6,576 nt of DNA from Crocinitomix sp. GTDB taxonomy: Bacteria; Bacteroidota; Bacteroidia; Flavobacteriales_D; Crocinitomicaceae. The stretch lies in NCBI GenBank assembly GCA_020849935.1, contig JADZFJ010000063.1, forward strand, positions 1-6,576, given 5' to 3'. The position numbers were made by a program, and so were the translations under genes. The notes under the pieces were generated by a model. That model worked only from the letters and a program-made list of their open reading frames with translations. It was not told where the DNA came from and did no database searches. Positions 1-6,442 of the stretch are shown piece by piece; within the stretch, counting starts at the first letter, position 1; every line of letters begins with the position of its first letter.

Positions 1-1
1 A

Positions 2-160
2 AATTTTAACGACAAAGTTGGTATTAAAGTAAGTAGATTTGGGCAATTTCCGTTTATTCCTATCGCCACTTCAACGCCAGACGATTGGACAGGGCCGACC
101 TACAAACCACAATTACTCACCGATGGTGGTTGGCAATTTGCCCTCAATTACAAATTTTAA
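2..160 (+). CDS. C-terminal end of a probable outer-membrane beta-barrel protein (5' truncated by window edge)
   Basis: The frame is open from base 2 to the TAA at 158-160 and gives 52 residues. The last residues, WQFALNYKF, alternate hydrophobic and polar positions and end in phenylalanine, which is the classical C-terminal strand signature recognised by the BAM machinery in outer-membrane beta-barrels. The preceding GPTYKPQLLTDGGW stretch would suit a surface loop or turn before that last strand. Too little is present to name a family: a TonB-dependent receptor, a porin-like protein or a PorP/OprF-type barrel are all possible. A gap of 151 nt with no strong terminator separates it from the next gene. 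That this is coding is fairly secure; the barrel assignment is inference from the terminal motif. Confidence 0.6.
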   Translation, partial: NFNDKVGIKVSRFGQFPFIPIATSTPDDWTGPTYKPQLLTDGGWQFALNYKF

Positions 161-311
161 TTCCTAAATCGTATTTGCTCCTTGGATAGCTCCATGTGCT
201 GTCACACCAGCAAAAAACTCTCCATAAATTGCCTAAAATTACCTATCTTCGTTAACTTATGCTGATTTTGAAAGTTTTAGATTTTCATTTTTCAGTTCAA
301 AAACGAATATT

Positions 312-3300
312 ATGAGGTTGAAATTTTTGGTTATTTTGATTTGCTTAGTCAGTTTAAGTGGATTTTCTCAAACTGATTTTCCACTAGAAACGGTTCTTCA
401 GAAAGGACATACGGATTATATCCGCGCGTATGATTTTAGCAAGGATTCCAAATTCGTGGCTTCTGGAGGTTTTGATAATTTGGTGATTTTATGGGAGGTG
501 GAATCTGGCAAACAAATTCGCACCTATGCTGGGCATACAGAGCGAATTCGATCCATTTATTTTAGTCCTGATCAAACGCAACTTTTGACGTTAGGGGCGG
601 ATAATAAAATCATTATATTTGAGGTGATTACAGGTAAAATTGTAGCCACTTTTGAAATCCCTGACCAAGAATTATTCCGCGTTTTTTACTCCAAAAATGG
701 TCAGTACATTTATGCTACTGACGATCGGCACGGGGTGTTTTTGTGGAAAATAGATGGTGACTATATCGGCAAATTTCAAAAGGATTATTCTGCTTTTGTA
801 GAACCCGATTTAATGAATTTAGCGGGTGATCGAATTTTATCAGAAGATGATGGAAAAGGTTCAGTGGTGATTGACGTTCCTTCTAAAGATACCGTCTTTT
901 CTATTCCGTTTGACAAGGTTCATAGTCAGTCCTATAGTCCAAATGGAATGTACATAGGAATCAGTTCACGGAAATTATTTTCATCGGTTTATAACGCGCA
1001 AACAGGCGCTTTAATTCACGAATTTCGGTACGATGAAAATGAGTGTGATGGCTGTAATACCAAACATGTATTTAGCCCAGATAGTAAATACCTCATTACC
1101 ATGTCAAGTAAAACGCCCGCTACGATTTGGGAAATTGAAACTGGCAAAAAAATCCGTTCTTATTTAACCTTGGATGATACACCTAGTCAGTTAGTTTTTA
1201 GTGAATTGGGCACTTATGTGTTGATTTCTTTTGACGACGAAGTGTATGTGTATGACACAAGAACTGGACGTGAACGCATTCATGTTTCCTCAGAAAAAAT
1301 TGACTATTACGATTTTAAATTTTCTCAAAATGAGGAGTATATCGTTTTACCAAATGACAATGGCGGCCTTGACTTATGGAGTTTGAAAAAAGGAAAAATT
1401 CTTAAAACAATTCAAGGTTACCTCAATCAGCCGAATGCAACGGGCATGAATTTAAGTTATAGCAATTGGATTCAACAATCGATTTTGAAATACATCCAAC
1501 ATAAAAGAAAGGTACTGTTAAGTCCTGATAACGAAAATATTGTGGTTGGAGGAATTGATACATGCGCCATGTTAATCAACCTAAAAACAGGTCGAATTGT
1601 ACAGACCTTTCAAGGACATTCGAAATCTGTTATAGCGTTTGATTTTACACCCGATGGTAAATATTTAGCCACAGGGGGAGGTGATCGGAATATTCAAATT
1701 TGGGAGGTAAAAACAGGAAAATGGGAAAAAACCTTGGATGACCATCAAGAAACCATTTGTGATTTGAAGTTCAGTAAAGATGGCGAAACATTATTGAGTG
1801 GAAGTTGGGATGGATCGGCAAGGATTTGGTCATGGAGAAAAGGAACCTCAAAATATATGGATTTTGGGAATATTTCCCCTTATTGTATCGGTTTTACCCC
1901 AGACGAACTTTATATTGTGAGTGCCGATGTCAACAAAAACGTGCAATTTTGGGAAAGTGATGCATTGGCTCCTTTCCGAACCTTAGTAGGTCACACCGAC
2001 ATTCCAAGTGGGTTTGATTTTAGTCCAGATGGTAAAACCATGGTGACCTCTTCGTGGGATGGAAAAGTGAGGGTGTGGGATTTAATTTCAGGGATGTTAA
2101 TCGCCAAGATGACGCATCACCAAGGTCAGGTTTATGGGGTGAAATATGATCCAAAAGGGCGTTTTATAGCTTCTTGTGGGGCAGATAATAAGATTATTTT
2201 ATGGGATCCAGTTTCAAATAAAATCGTATCTACCTTGGCGGGACATTCAAGCGCCATTACAAGTTTGGATTTAACTTCAGATGGTAAACAACTGGTTTCG
2301 ATAAGTGTGGATGGCGTGATTAAATTGTGGAATTTGGAGACTTTTAACGAGGTTTATTCACGAATTCAATTGAGTACGACCGAATGGTTGTCAACCACCC
2401 CAGCAGGTTATTTTGACGGTTCATCCGATGCCTTAAATTGGGTGAATTATGTAAAAGGAAACCAGGTAGTTAATGTGGCGAATCTTTTCGAAAAATATTA
2501 TACACCAGGCTTAATTGAACGGGTTCAAAATGGAGAAGTTGGATTAAACGACCGGGGTGAATTATTAAACGATGCCATGGAATCGCTGCCCGATTTGACA
2601 ATTGCGCTTTCCACAGCTGGGAAACGCAGCTTAGTGCTCGAAGAAGATTCGATTGTTCAAGTAAATACAGCAAAAATTCCGTTGGAAATTGGGATCAGCC
2701 AAAGTTCGATGTTATTGGATGAAATTCGGATTTATAACAATGGAAAATTAGTGGTACAAGAACCGTTGGATGAAAATATTGCATTTAGAGGCGCTGAAGC
2801 AAACAAACGGATTTATGAAGTGGAATTATCTGGTGGAATCAATCGAATTCACGCGGTTTTAGTGAATGCGCAACGCACTGAATCTGCTCCAACCACCGTG
2901 GTGGTAGAATATAATGGAACGCCTTCAAAAACGGATCTTTTTGTGTTAACCATTGGAATTAACACCTATAAAAATCCTGCATATAATCTTAATTATGCGG
3001 TGAATGATGCGGCTAGTTTTATGCAATCCATGGAAATTGGAGGAAATACGCTGTTTGATTCGGTTTACACCTATTCATTAACGAATGCACAAGCCACCAA
3101 ACAAATAATTTTACAAACCATTGATAAAATTAAATCAATGATTGGCAATGAAGACGTTTTTGTGTTTTATTATGCCGGTCATGGGGTAATGAGCAATGAG
3201 GTTGCACCCAAACCCTCCGAATTTTTTATTGTGACACACGATGTGACCAATTTGTACGACGCACCAGCGGTGATTCGCCAAAAGGCAATTGCTGCGAGTG

Positions 3301-3707
3301 AGTTGATGACGATTTCAAAAGAGATTTCGGCTGAAAAACAATTGTTTATTTTGGATGCTTGCCATTCGGGTGGTGCCATTGAATCTTTCGCATTACGCGG
3401 AAGCGAACGGGAAAAAGCCCTGGCACAATTGGCCCGAAATACGGGAACATTTTTCCTCACAGCTGCTCAAGATGCTCAATTTGCGAATGAGGTTGGAAAA
3501 CTGAATCATGGGTTATTTACTTACGCCCTGTTAGAATTGTTGAATGGAACTGTTGTTTTAGAAGGTGATGATAAAATCACCGTCAATGAATTAAAAACCT
3601 ATGTCGAAGAACGGGTTCCAGAATTGTCTGAAAAATATCAAGGCAGTCAACAATATCCAACGGGCTACAGCTTTGGACGTGATTTCCCAATCGTCTTATT
3701 AAAATAA
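312..3707 (+). CDS. Exported WD40-repeat protein with C-terminal caspase-like (peptidase C14) domain
   Basis: This is a predicted cysteine peptidase of the caspase/metacaspase clan (C14) carried on a WD40 scaffold. Residues 1-20 form a signal peptide (basic MRLK, hydrophobic core, cleavage probably after SGFSQ), so the protein should act in the periplasm or beyond. Residues 31-365 and about 400-685 hold roughly 15 WD40-like repeats, the clearest being GH...SPDGK...WD units at 433-475, 559-601 and 642-685; 366-399 is a linker between two likely propellers. Residues 691-741 (EWLSTTPAGYFDGSS..., YYTPGL) form a linker typical of bacterial WD40-caspase proteins. Residues 759-870 look like a beta-sandwich. 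The peptidase domain spans 874-1131: TIGINTY at 880-886, YYAGHG with His957, and DACHSGG with Cys1017, so the dyad is intact. The DxCHSG form, as in metacaspases, suggests cleavage after basic residues, which is inference. There is no T9SS sorting domain. The downstream thioesterase gene starts 3 nt after the stop. The substrate is unknown. Confidence 0.93.
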   Translation: MRLKFLVILICLVSLSGFSQTDFPLETVLQKGHTDYIRAYDFSKDSKFVASGGFDNLVILWEVESGKQIRTYAGHTERIRSIYFSPDQTQLLTLGADNKIIIFEVITGKIVATFEIPDQELFRVFYSKNGQYIYATDDRHGVFLWKIDGDYIGKFQKDYSAFVEPDLMNLAGDRILSEDDGKGSVVIDVPSKDTVFSIPFDKVHSQSYSPNGMYIGISSRKLFSSVYNAQTGALIHEFRYDENECDGCNTKHVFSPDSKYLITMSSKTPATIWEIETGKKIRSYLTLDDTPSQLVFSELGTYVLISFDDEVYVYDTRTGRERIHVSSEKIDYYDFKFSQNEEYIVLPNDNGGLDLWSLKKGKILKTIQGYLNQPNATGMNLSYSNWIQQSILKYIQHKRKVLLSPDNENIVVGGIDTCAMLINLKTGRIVQTFQGHSKSVIAFDFTPDGKYLATGGGDRNIQIWEVKTGKWEKTLDDHQETICDLKFSKDGETLLSGSWDGSARIWSWRKGTSKYMDFGNISPYCIGFTPDELYIVSADVNKNVQFWESDALAPFRTLVGHTDIPSGFDFSPDGKTMVTSSWDGKVRVWDLISGMLIAKMTHHQGQVYGVKYDPKGRFIASCGADNKIILWDPVSNKIVSTLAGHSSAITSLDLTSDGKQLVSISVDGVIKLWNLETFNEVYSRIQLSTTEWLSTTPAGYFDGSSDALNWVNYVKGNQVVNVANLFEKYYTPGLIERVQNGEVGLNDRGELLNDAMESLPDLTIALSTAGKRSLVLEEDSIVQVNTAKIPLEIGISQSSMLLDEIRIYNNGKLVVQEPLDENIAFRGAEANKRIYEVELSGGINRIHAVLVNAQRTESAPTTVVVEYNGTPSKTDLFVLTIGINTYKNPAYNLNYAVNDAASFMQSMEIGGNTLFDSVYTYSLTNAQATKQIILQTIDKIKSMIGNEDVFVFYYAGHGVMSNEVAPKPSEFFIVTHDVTNLYDAPAVIRQKAIAASELMTISKEISAEKQLFILDACHSGGAIESFALRGSEREKALAQLARNTGTFFLTAAQDAQFANEVGKLNHGLFTYALLELLNGTVVLEGDDKITVNELKTYVEERVPELSEKYQGSQQYPTGYSFGRDFPIVLLK

Positions 3708-3710
3708 AAT

Positions 3711-4256
3711 ATGCAAGCAAAAACAGTTAATTTTTCACGTACTGTGATTACCGAATTAATGATTCCTTCCTTCGCTAATTTTTCTGGAAAGGTTCATGGA
3801 GGAATTTTATTGTCCTTAATGGACAAAGTGGCTTATGTCTGTGCTGCAAAGCATTCAGGGGCATATTGTGTGACTGTTTCGGTGGATGGCGTAGAGTTTC
3901 GTGAACCTGTCGAAGTGGGTGAGTTGGTTTCACTTTCCGCTTCTATCAATTACGTGGGTAATTCGTCCATGATTATTGGAATTCGGGTGGAGTCGTTAAA
4001 ACCTAAAACAGGCGAATTAAAACACACTAATTCGTGTTATTTTACGATGGTTGCCAAAGACGATAATGGTCAATTGTTGACAGTTCCTTCGTTAATTCTT
4101 GAAAATGAGACGGATGTGCGACGATTTTATGATGCAAAAACGTTAAAAGAAAAAAGACAAGAAATTACCAACTTATTGCAGCAAGAAGTCCATGTTTTAA
4201 GCACTTCGGACATGATAAAAGGGTTAGAAGAAAATCGTTGCATTATTCAATTTTAA
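3711..4256 (+). CDS. Acyl-CoA thioesterase, hotdog fold (YciA/BACH-like)
   Basis: The product is predicted to hydrolyse acyl-CoA thioesters to free fatty acid and CoA in the cytosol. The 181-residue protein carries one hotdog domain at about 8-130. Diagnostic segments are NFSGKVHGGILLSLMD at 23-38 (the HGG turn followed by the central helix with Asp38, the acidic residue expected at the active site), VTVSVDGVEFREPVEVGE at 54-71, and YVGNSSM at 81-87, matching the order in YciA and acyl-CoA hydrolase family proteins. Single-domain members usually assemble as hexamers or other multimers. Residues 131-181 form a charged, probably helical tail longer than in YciA (about 130 residues), a length seen in BACH-type proteins. 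The ATG lies 3 nt after the upstream stop with no clear Shine-Dalgarno site, which suggests translational coupling with the caspase gene. No signal peptide is present. Chain-length preference cannot be read from the sequence. Confidence 0.9.
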   Translation: MQAKTVNFSRTVITELMIPSFANFSGKVHGGILLSLMDKVAYVCAAKHSGAYCVTVSVDGVEFREPVEVGELVSLSASINYVGNSSMIIGIRVESLKPKTGELKHTNSCYFTMVAKDDNGQLLTVPSLILENETDVRRFYDAKTLKEKRQEITNLLQQEVHVLSTSDMIKGLEENRCIIQF

Positions 4257-4316
4257 TTAAAAATAAAAAAAAATGCACTGATGTTCAAACCTTTTCGTAA
4301 TTTGTACGTTATAGAG

Positions 4317-4336
4317 TTGAGGGGTGGTTCCCTCAA
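4317..4336 (+). other. Small perfect hairpin upstream of terminator
   Basis: TTGAGGG at 4317-4323 pairs perfectly with CCCTCAA at 4330-4336 around a 6-nt loop (GTGGTT). It lies 60 nt after the thioesterase stop and 22 nt before the terminator stem. It could be part of the 3' UTR of the caspase-thioesterase transcript, or the 5' hairpin of a separate small RNA ending at the terminator. I see no exact Bacteroidota promoter in front of it; TACGTTAT at 4305-4312 is only a partial match to TAnnTTTG. Confidence 0.6.
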
Positions 4337-4358
4337 TGTTTAACATTTATTGGTTTTG

Positions 4359-4400
4359 AAAAGAGTTCTGTTCATTTAAACAGAACTCTTTTTATTTTTG
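4359..4400 (+). terminator. Strong intrinsic (Rho-independent) terminator
   Basis: AAAAGAGTTCTGTT at 4359-4372 pairs with AACAGAACTCTTTT at 4379-4392 as a perfect 14-bp stem with a 6-nt loop (CATTTA). The T-rich tract TTTTTATTTTT runs across 4389-4399. The left arm starts with an A tract, so the structure could also stop transcription on the opposite strand. It closes the caspase-thioesterase transcription unit (or a short RNA starting in the gap) and insulates the next gene. Confidence 0.88.
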
Positions 4401-4432
4401 GTAAGGGGCGATGAAACCACGATTTGAATGAG

Positions 4433-4440
4433 TAATTTTG
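4433..4440 (+). promoter_or_regulatory. Bacteroidota-type -7 promoter element
   Basis: TAATTTTG is an exact match to the Bacteroidota primary-sigma -7 consensus TAnnTTTG. It sits 28 nt before the ATG of the DUF6155-like gene and just after the terminator, so transcription would begin around 4445-4448 with a leader of about 20 nt. No good -33 TTTG/TTG is seen at the expected distance, which lowers confidence. Confidence 0.5.
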
Positions 4441-4468
4441 TAAAAAATGGAGTGCTAGCCTAATTTTC

Positions 4469-4981
4469 ATGAGTAAACGTGCGTTAAAAAAATACCTTGA
4501 TGATCTTCCAGCCGAAGCTTTGCAAGAACAAATTTTAGAACTTTATGACCGACTAAAAGAGGTAAAAGAGTTTTATAATTTCGTATTTAATCCAAACGAA
4601 GACAAACGGTTAGATGAAGCGAAGTTTAAAATTAACAAAGAATATTTTCCTCCAAGCCACCGAAGACCGAAAAAAAGACGATCGATTGCTCAAAATACCA
4701 TTAAAAATTTCCAAAAATTAGGTGTTGATCCACAAGTAATCACCGAATTAATGGTGTTTAATTTAGAAACCATTTGTCGGTCGGCGACAATGAGAGAAAT
4801 TTACCAAGAAAGTTTTTACAAAAGCACCTTAAAATCGTTCAAAGAAACCATTGATTACAGCCGTGAAAATTCAACTTTTACTACTATTTCTGAACGATTA
4901 AAAATTCTAATCGACCAAATTAATGCGGAAGATTGGATGAATCGATTTGCTTTTTTCGAGTTGATAGAAGAGGGGATGTAG
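4469..4981 (+). CDS. DUF6155-like conserved small protein, function unknown
   Basis: A 170-residue cytosolic protein with no signal peptide or membrane segment. The N-terminus MSKRALKKYLDDLP, the segment LQEQILELYDRLKEVKEFY at 18-36, FVFNPNED at 38-45 and AKFKINKEYFPP at 51-62 resemble, from memory, the Bacteroidota family annotated as DUF6155. This family call was not checked by search. The protein is highly charged and appears almost entirely helical. A basic cluster, HRRPKKRRS at 64-72, follows the conserved block and could contact nucleic acid or ribosomes, but that is speculation. The gene lies between a strong terminator with an exact -7 element (4433-4440) and a separate secreted-protein gene, so it is probably monocistronic. 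The leader TAATTTTC before ATG is A/T rich, as usual in this phylum. No function can be assigned. Confidence 0.82.
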   Translation: MSKRALKKYLDDLPAEALQEQILELYDRLKEVKEFYNFVFNPNEDKRLDEAKFKINKEYFPPSHRRPKKRRSIAQNTIKNFQKLGVDPQVITELMVFNLETICRSATMREIYQESFYKSTLKSFKETIDYSRENSTFTTISERLKILIDQINAEDWMNRFAFFELIEEGM

Positions 4982-4989
4982 CGCATTTT

Positions 4990-5014
4990 TTGATTCGTGG
5001 TTCAAGGTATTTTG
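4990..5014 (+). promoter_or_regulatory. Possible weak promoter for the secreted T9SS cargo gene
   Basis: TTG at 4990-4992 (end of a T run) and TATTTTG at 5008-5014 resemble -33 and -7 elements, but the -7 lacks one T of TAnnTTTG and the 15-nt spacing is shorter than usual. It is the best candidate in the 57-nt gap. If used, the leader to the ATG at 5078 would be about 55-60 nt. Confidence 0.25.
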
Positions 5015-5077
5015 ACAATTGAGTAGGGGAAATCTTTTATGTATTCGATTACTGTCAAACAAGTTAAAAATATACCT

Positions 5078-6157
5078 ATGAGATTTAAAATTACTTTAGT
5101 GAGTTTTGTTTTACTAGCAAGTATGACAAAAACTTATGCGGCAGAGAAAACGTCTGTGGTCAATGGAAATTGGTCTGACCCTGCCACTTGGAGTCCTGTT
5201 GGTGTTCCGATGACGGAAGATACAGTGATTATTAACACCAATGTAACCGCAACAGGAATAGTGGATGTAGGGATTGATTATTTGATTATTAATGAAGGGT
5301 TTACATTGTCCAGTGATTTTGCGTTTGGCTTACATGGCAATTTAATTAATAATGGAACGGTTGATGTGGCCGAGTTTGCAGTTGGCGATGGCGAATTTTC
5401 AGAAAATGAGGGTACTATTAATGCGACTATTTTAGGTACTGGAAATTCAGAATACTTTAAAAACAACGGCATAATAAATGCGACCACGATGGCAACGAGC
5501 GAGCCACTTTTAGAGAATTACGGTACTATAAATGTTCAGGATTTTACAACCTCTGAACTGGTTGAAAACCATTTTGCTATTTTTTGTGATAATTTATTTA
5601 CCAATACGGCCAAATTCAATAATCATACAGGCGCTGCCTTGGTTGCAACCACCTTAATTACGGAGGGTGATTTGACCAATGATGGTGACATTACTTGCAC
5701 CACATGGACGGTGAACGAGGTAACTGTAGATGGAACTGACGGGAAGTTTTGTGTTGCGGGCTGTTTTATTAATAGCGGTACTATTGAAGGTTCAATTGAT
5801 ATTTGTGATGCCAGTCCTGATGGTATTTGTGATCTAAATATGGGCACGATTGCAGGGTCAGTTACCAATTGTGTAGGTTCGCCTTGTATTGACAATTTAT
5901 CGGTAGAAGATGAACTTGCTTTGTCGCTTAATGTTTATCCAAACCCAACGAATGGAACACTTTACATAGATTTGTCTCTTTTAGAAAATGAAACAACTAT
6001 TCAAATTTGTTCACTTAATGGTCAGGTGATTTATTCAACGAATCAATATACAAAATCGGTTTACACCATTGAATTGAGTGATTTAAGTTCAGGTGTATAT
6101 ATCTGTAAAGTGCAAAATCAAAAGATGAGTTGGCAAGAGTTGATTGTAGTTAACTAG
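5078..6157 (+). CDS. Secreted beta-solenoid-like protein with C-terminal T9SS (type A) sorting domain
   Basis: The product is an exported surface or extracellular protein of 359 residues. I chose the ATG at 5078 rather than the in-frame ATG at 5039, because it places a standard signal peptide at the N-terminus (residues 1-21, cleavage after TYA before AEK); the longer form adds 13 residues ahead of it. Residues 29-53 (NGNWSDPATW, VGVP, DTVIIN) resemble the opening of G8-like modules common in Bacteroidota surface proteins. Residues about 85-210 repeat an N-x-G-T-I pattern with key positions near 93, 112, 131, 149, 167, 185 and 203, an 18-19-residue period suggesting a beta-solenoid. Two less regular copies follow at 234 and 256, in a stretch rich in cysteine (207, 225, 229, 243, 251, 265, 270). 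Residues about 275-359 form the T9SS type A domain: YPNPTNG at 287-293, then the beta-rich GQVIY and LSSGVYICKV segments. The sorting domain would be removed by PorU on export. An adhesin or matrix role is inference. Confidence 0.88.
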   Translation: MRFKITLVSFVLLASMTKTYAAEKTSVVNGNWSDPATWSPVGVPMTEDTVIINTNVTATGIVDVGIDYLIINEGFTLSSDFAFGLHGNLINNGTVDVAEFAVGDGEFSENEGTINATILGTGNSEYFKNNGIINATTMATSEPLLENYGTINVQDFTTSELVENHFAIFCDNLFTNTAKFNNHTGAALVATTLITEGDLTNDGDITCTTWTVNEVTVDGTDGKFCVAGCFINSGTIEGSIDICDASPDGICDLNMGTIAGSVTNCVGSPCIDNLSVEDELALSLNVYPNPTNGTLYIDLSLLENETTIQICSLNGQVIYSTNQYTKSVYTIELSDLSSGVYICKVQNQKMSWQELIVVN

Positions 6158-6185
6158 CAGATTTGATAATCGTAAACTGAAATAA

Positions 6186-6220
6186 AATGCATCCCCGTTT
6201 TTTGCAAAAGGGATTGTATT
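6186..6220. repeat. Imperfect palindrome/hairpin 1 of a series
   Basis: ATCCC at 6191-6195 pairs with GGGAT at 6210-6214, and TTTT at 6198-6201 with AAAA at 6206-6209, around the loop TTGC. The unpaired bases CG (6196-6197) form a bulge. AATGC at 6186-6190 can extend the stem with GTATT at 6216-6220 if T6215 is bulged and one G-T wobble is allowed. It is the weakest of the first three hairpins. The region has no intact gene. Confidence 0.5.
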
Positions 6221-6227
6221 GGAGCTC

Positions 6228-6267
6228 ATTTATTATTGATCCCAAGTTATTGGGAGGAATAATAAAT
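6228..6267. repeat. Long palindrome/hairpin 2 of a series
   Basis: ATTTATTATT at 6228-6237 pairs with AATAATAAAT at 6258-6267 (10 bp). After a symmetric 2x2 internal mismatch (GA opposite GG), TCCCAA at 6240-6245 pairs with TTGGGA at 6250-6255 (6 bp) around a GTTA loop. Sixteen paired bases in this tight geometry are very unlikely by chance. No T tract follows, so it is not a standard terminator. Confidence 0.8.
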
Positions 6268-6289
6268 AGCGGGAATGGAAAGCCCGGTA

Positions 6290-6325
6290 CCCTTTATCGT
6301 TTGGTTTCAACCAAGGGATAAAGGG
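6290..6325. repeat. Long palindrome/hairpin 3 of a series
   Basis: CCCTTTATC at 6290-6298 pairs with GATAAAGGG at 6317-6325 (9 bp). After a symmetric 2x2 mismatch (GT opposite GG), TTGGTT at 6301-6306 pairs with AACCAA at 6309-6314 (6 bp) with a minimal TC loop. The design, outer stem then 2x2 internal loop then 6-bp inner stem, is the same as in the hairpin at 6228-6267 although the sequences differ. No T tract follows. Confidence 0.8.
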
Positions 6326-6366
6326 GATTTGCCCAAATAATTAATAAAGGAATTGATGGAATACTA

Positions 6367-6422
6367 CCTCTTGATTTACATTTCAATAATTTAAAAGATG
6401 AGTCGATTGGGAAATTAAGAGG
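6367..6422. repeat. Palindrome/hairpin 4 of a series, with longer loop
   Basis: CCTCTTGATTT at 6367-6377 pairs with AAATTAAGAGG at 6412-6422 (11 bp including one G-T wobble). Inside it, after an asymmetric internal loop, CAAT at 6384-6387 can pair with ATTG at 6406-6409. The terminal loop of 18 nt is larger than in the preceding hairpins. Confidence 0.6.
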
Positions 6423-6442
6423 ATTAGCCACAGAAAAACAAG

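Noticed and set aside
197..212. TGCTG/CAGCA 5-bp stem in the gap after the first partial gene, considered as its terminator
   Set aside because: The stem is short and is followed on the + strand by an A run rather than a T run, so it does not fit an intrinsic terminator for the upstream gene.
244..285. Possible promoters for the caspase gene (TATCTTCG at 244-251, TAGATTTT at 278-285)
   Set aside because: Each has one mismatch to TAnnTTTG and neither has a TTG-type -33 at a suitable distance, so no promoter is called.
312..374. Caspase-WD40 protein as a lipoprotein (Cys11) or T9SS cargo
   Set aside because: Cys11 sits in ILIC, not a lipobox, and in the middle of the hydrophobic core. The C-terminus ends in the peptidase domain with no sorting domain.
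2470..2673. Minus-strand open frame of 67 codons within the caspase gene
   Set aside because: It lies wholly inside the strongly supported + strand gene, has no recognisable domain and no leader or promoter; it is an antisense shadow.
3179..3460. Minus-strand open frame of 93 codons opposite the peptidase active-site region
   Set aside because: It is antisense to the highly conserved C14 motifs and shows no protein-like features of its own.
312..4256. Abortive-infection (anti-phage) operon built on the caspase-like protein
   Set aside because: The signal peptide places the peptidase outside the cytosol, and no gasdermin, NTPase sensor, nuclease, nucleotide cyclase or other defence partner is adjacent.
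5278..5895. Two minus-strand open frames (5278-5487 and 5623-5895)
   Set aside because: Both are antisense to the repeat region of the T9SS cargo gene; their proline/serine-rich content is a by-product of reading the repeated N-x-G-T-I codons backwards.
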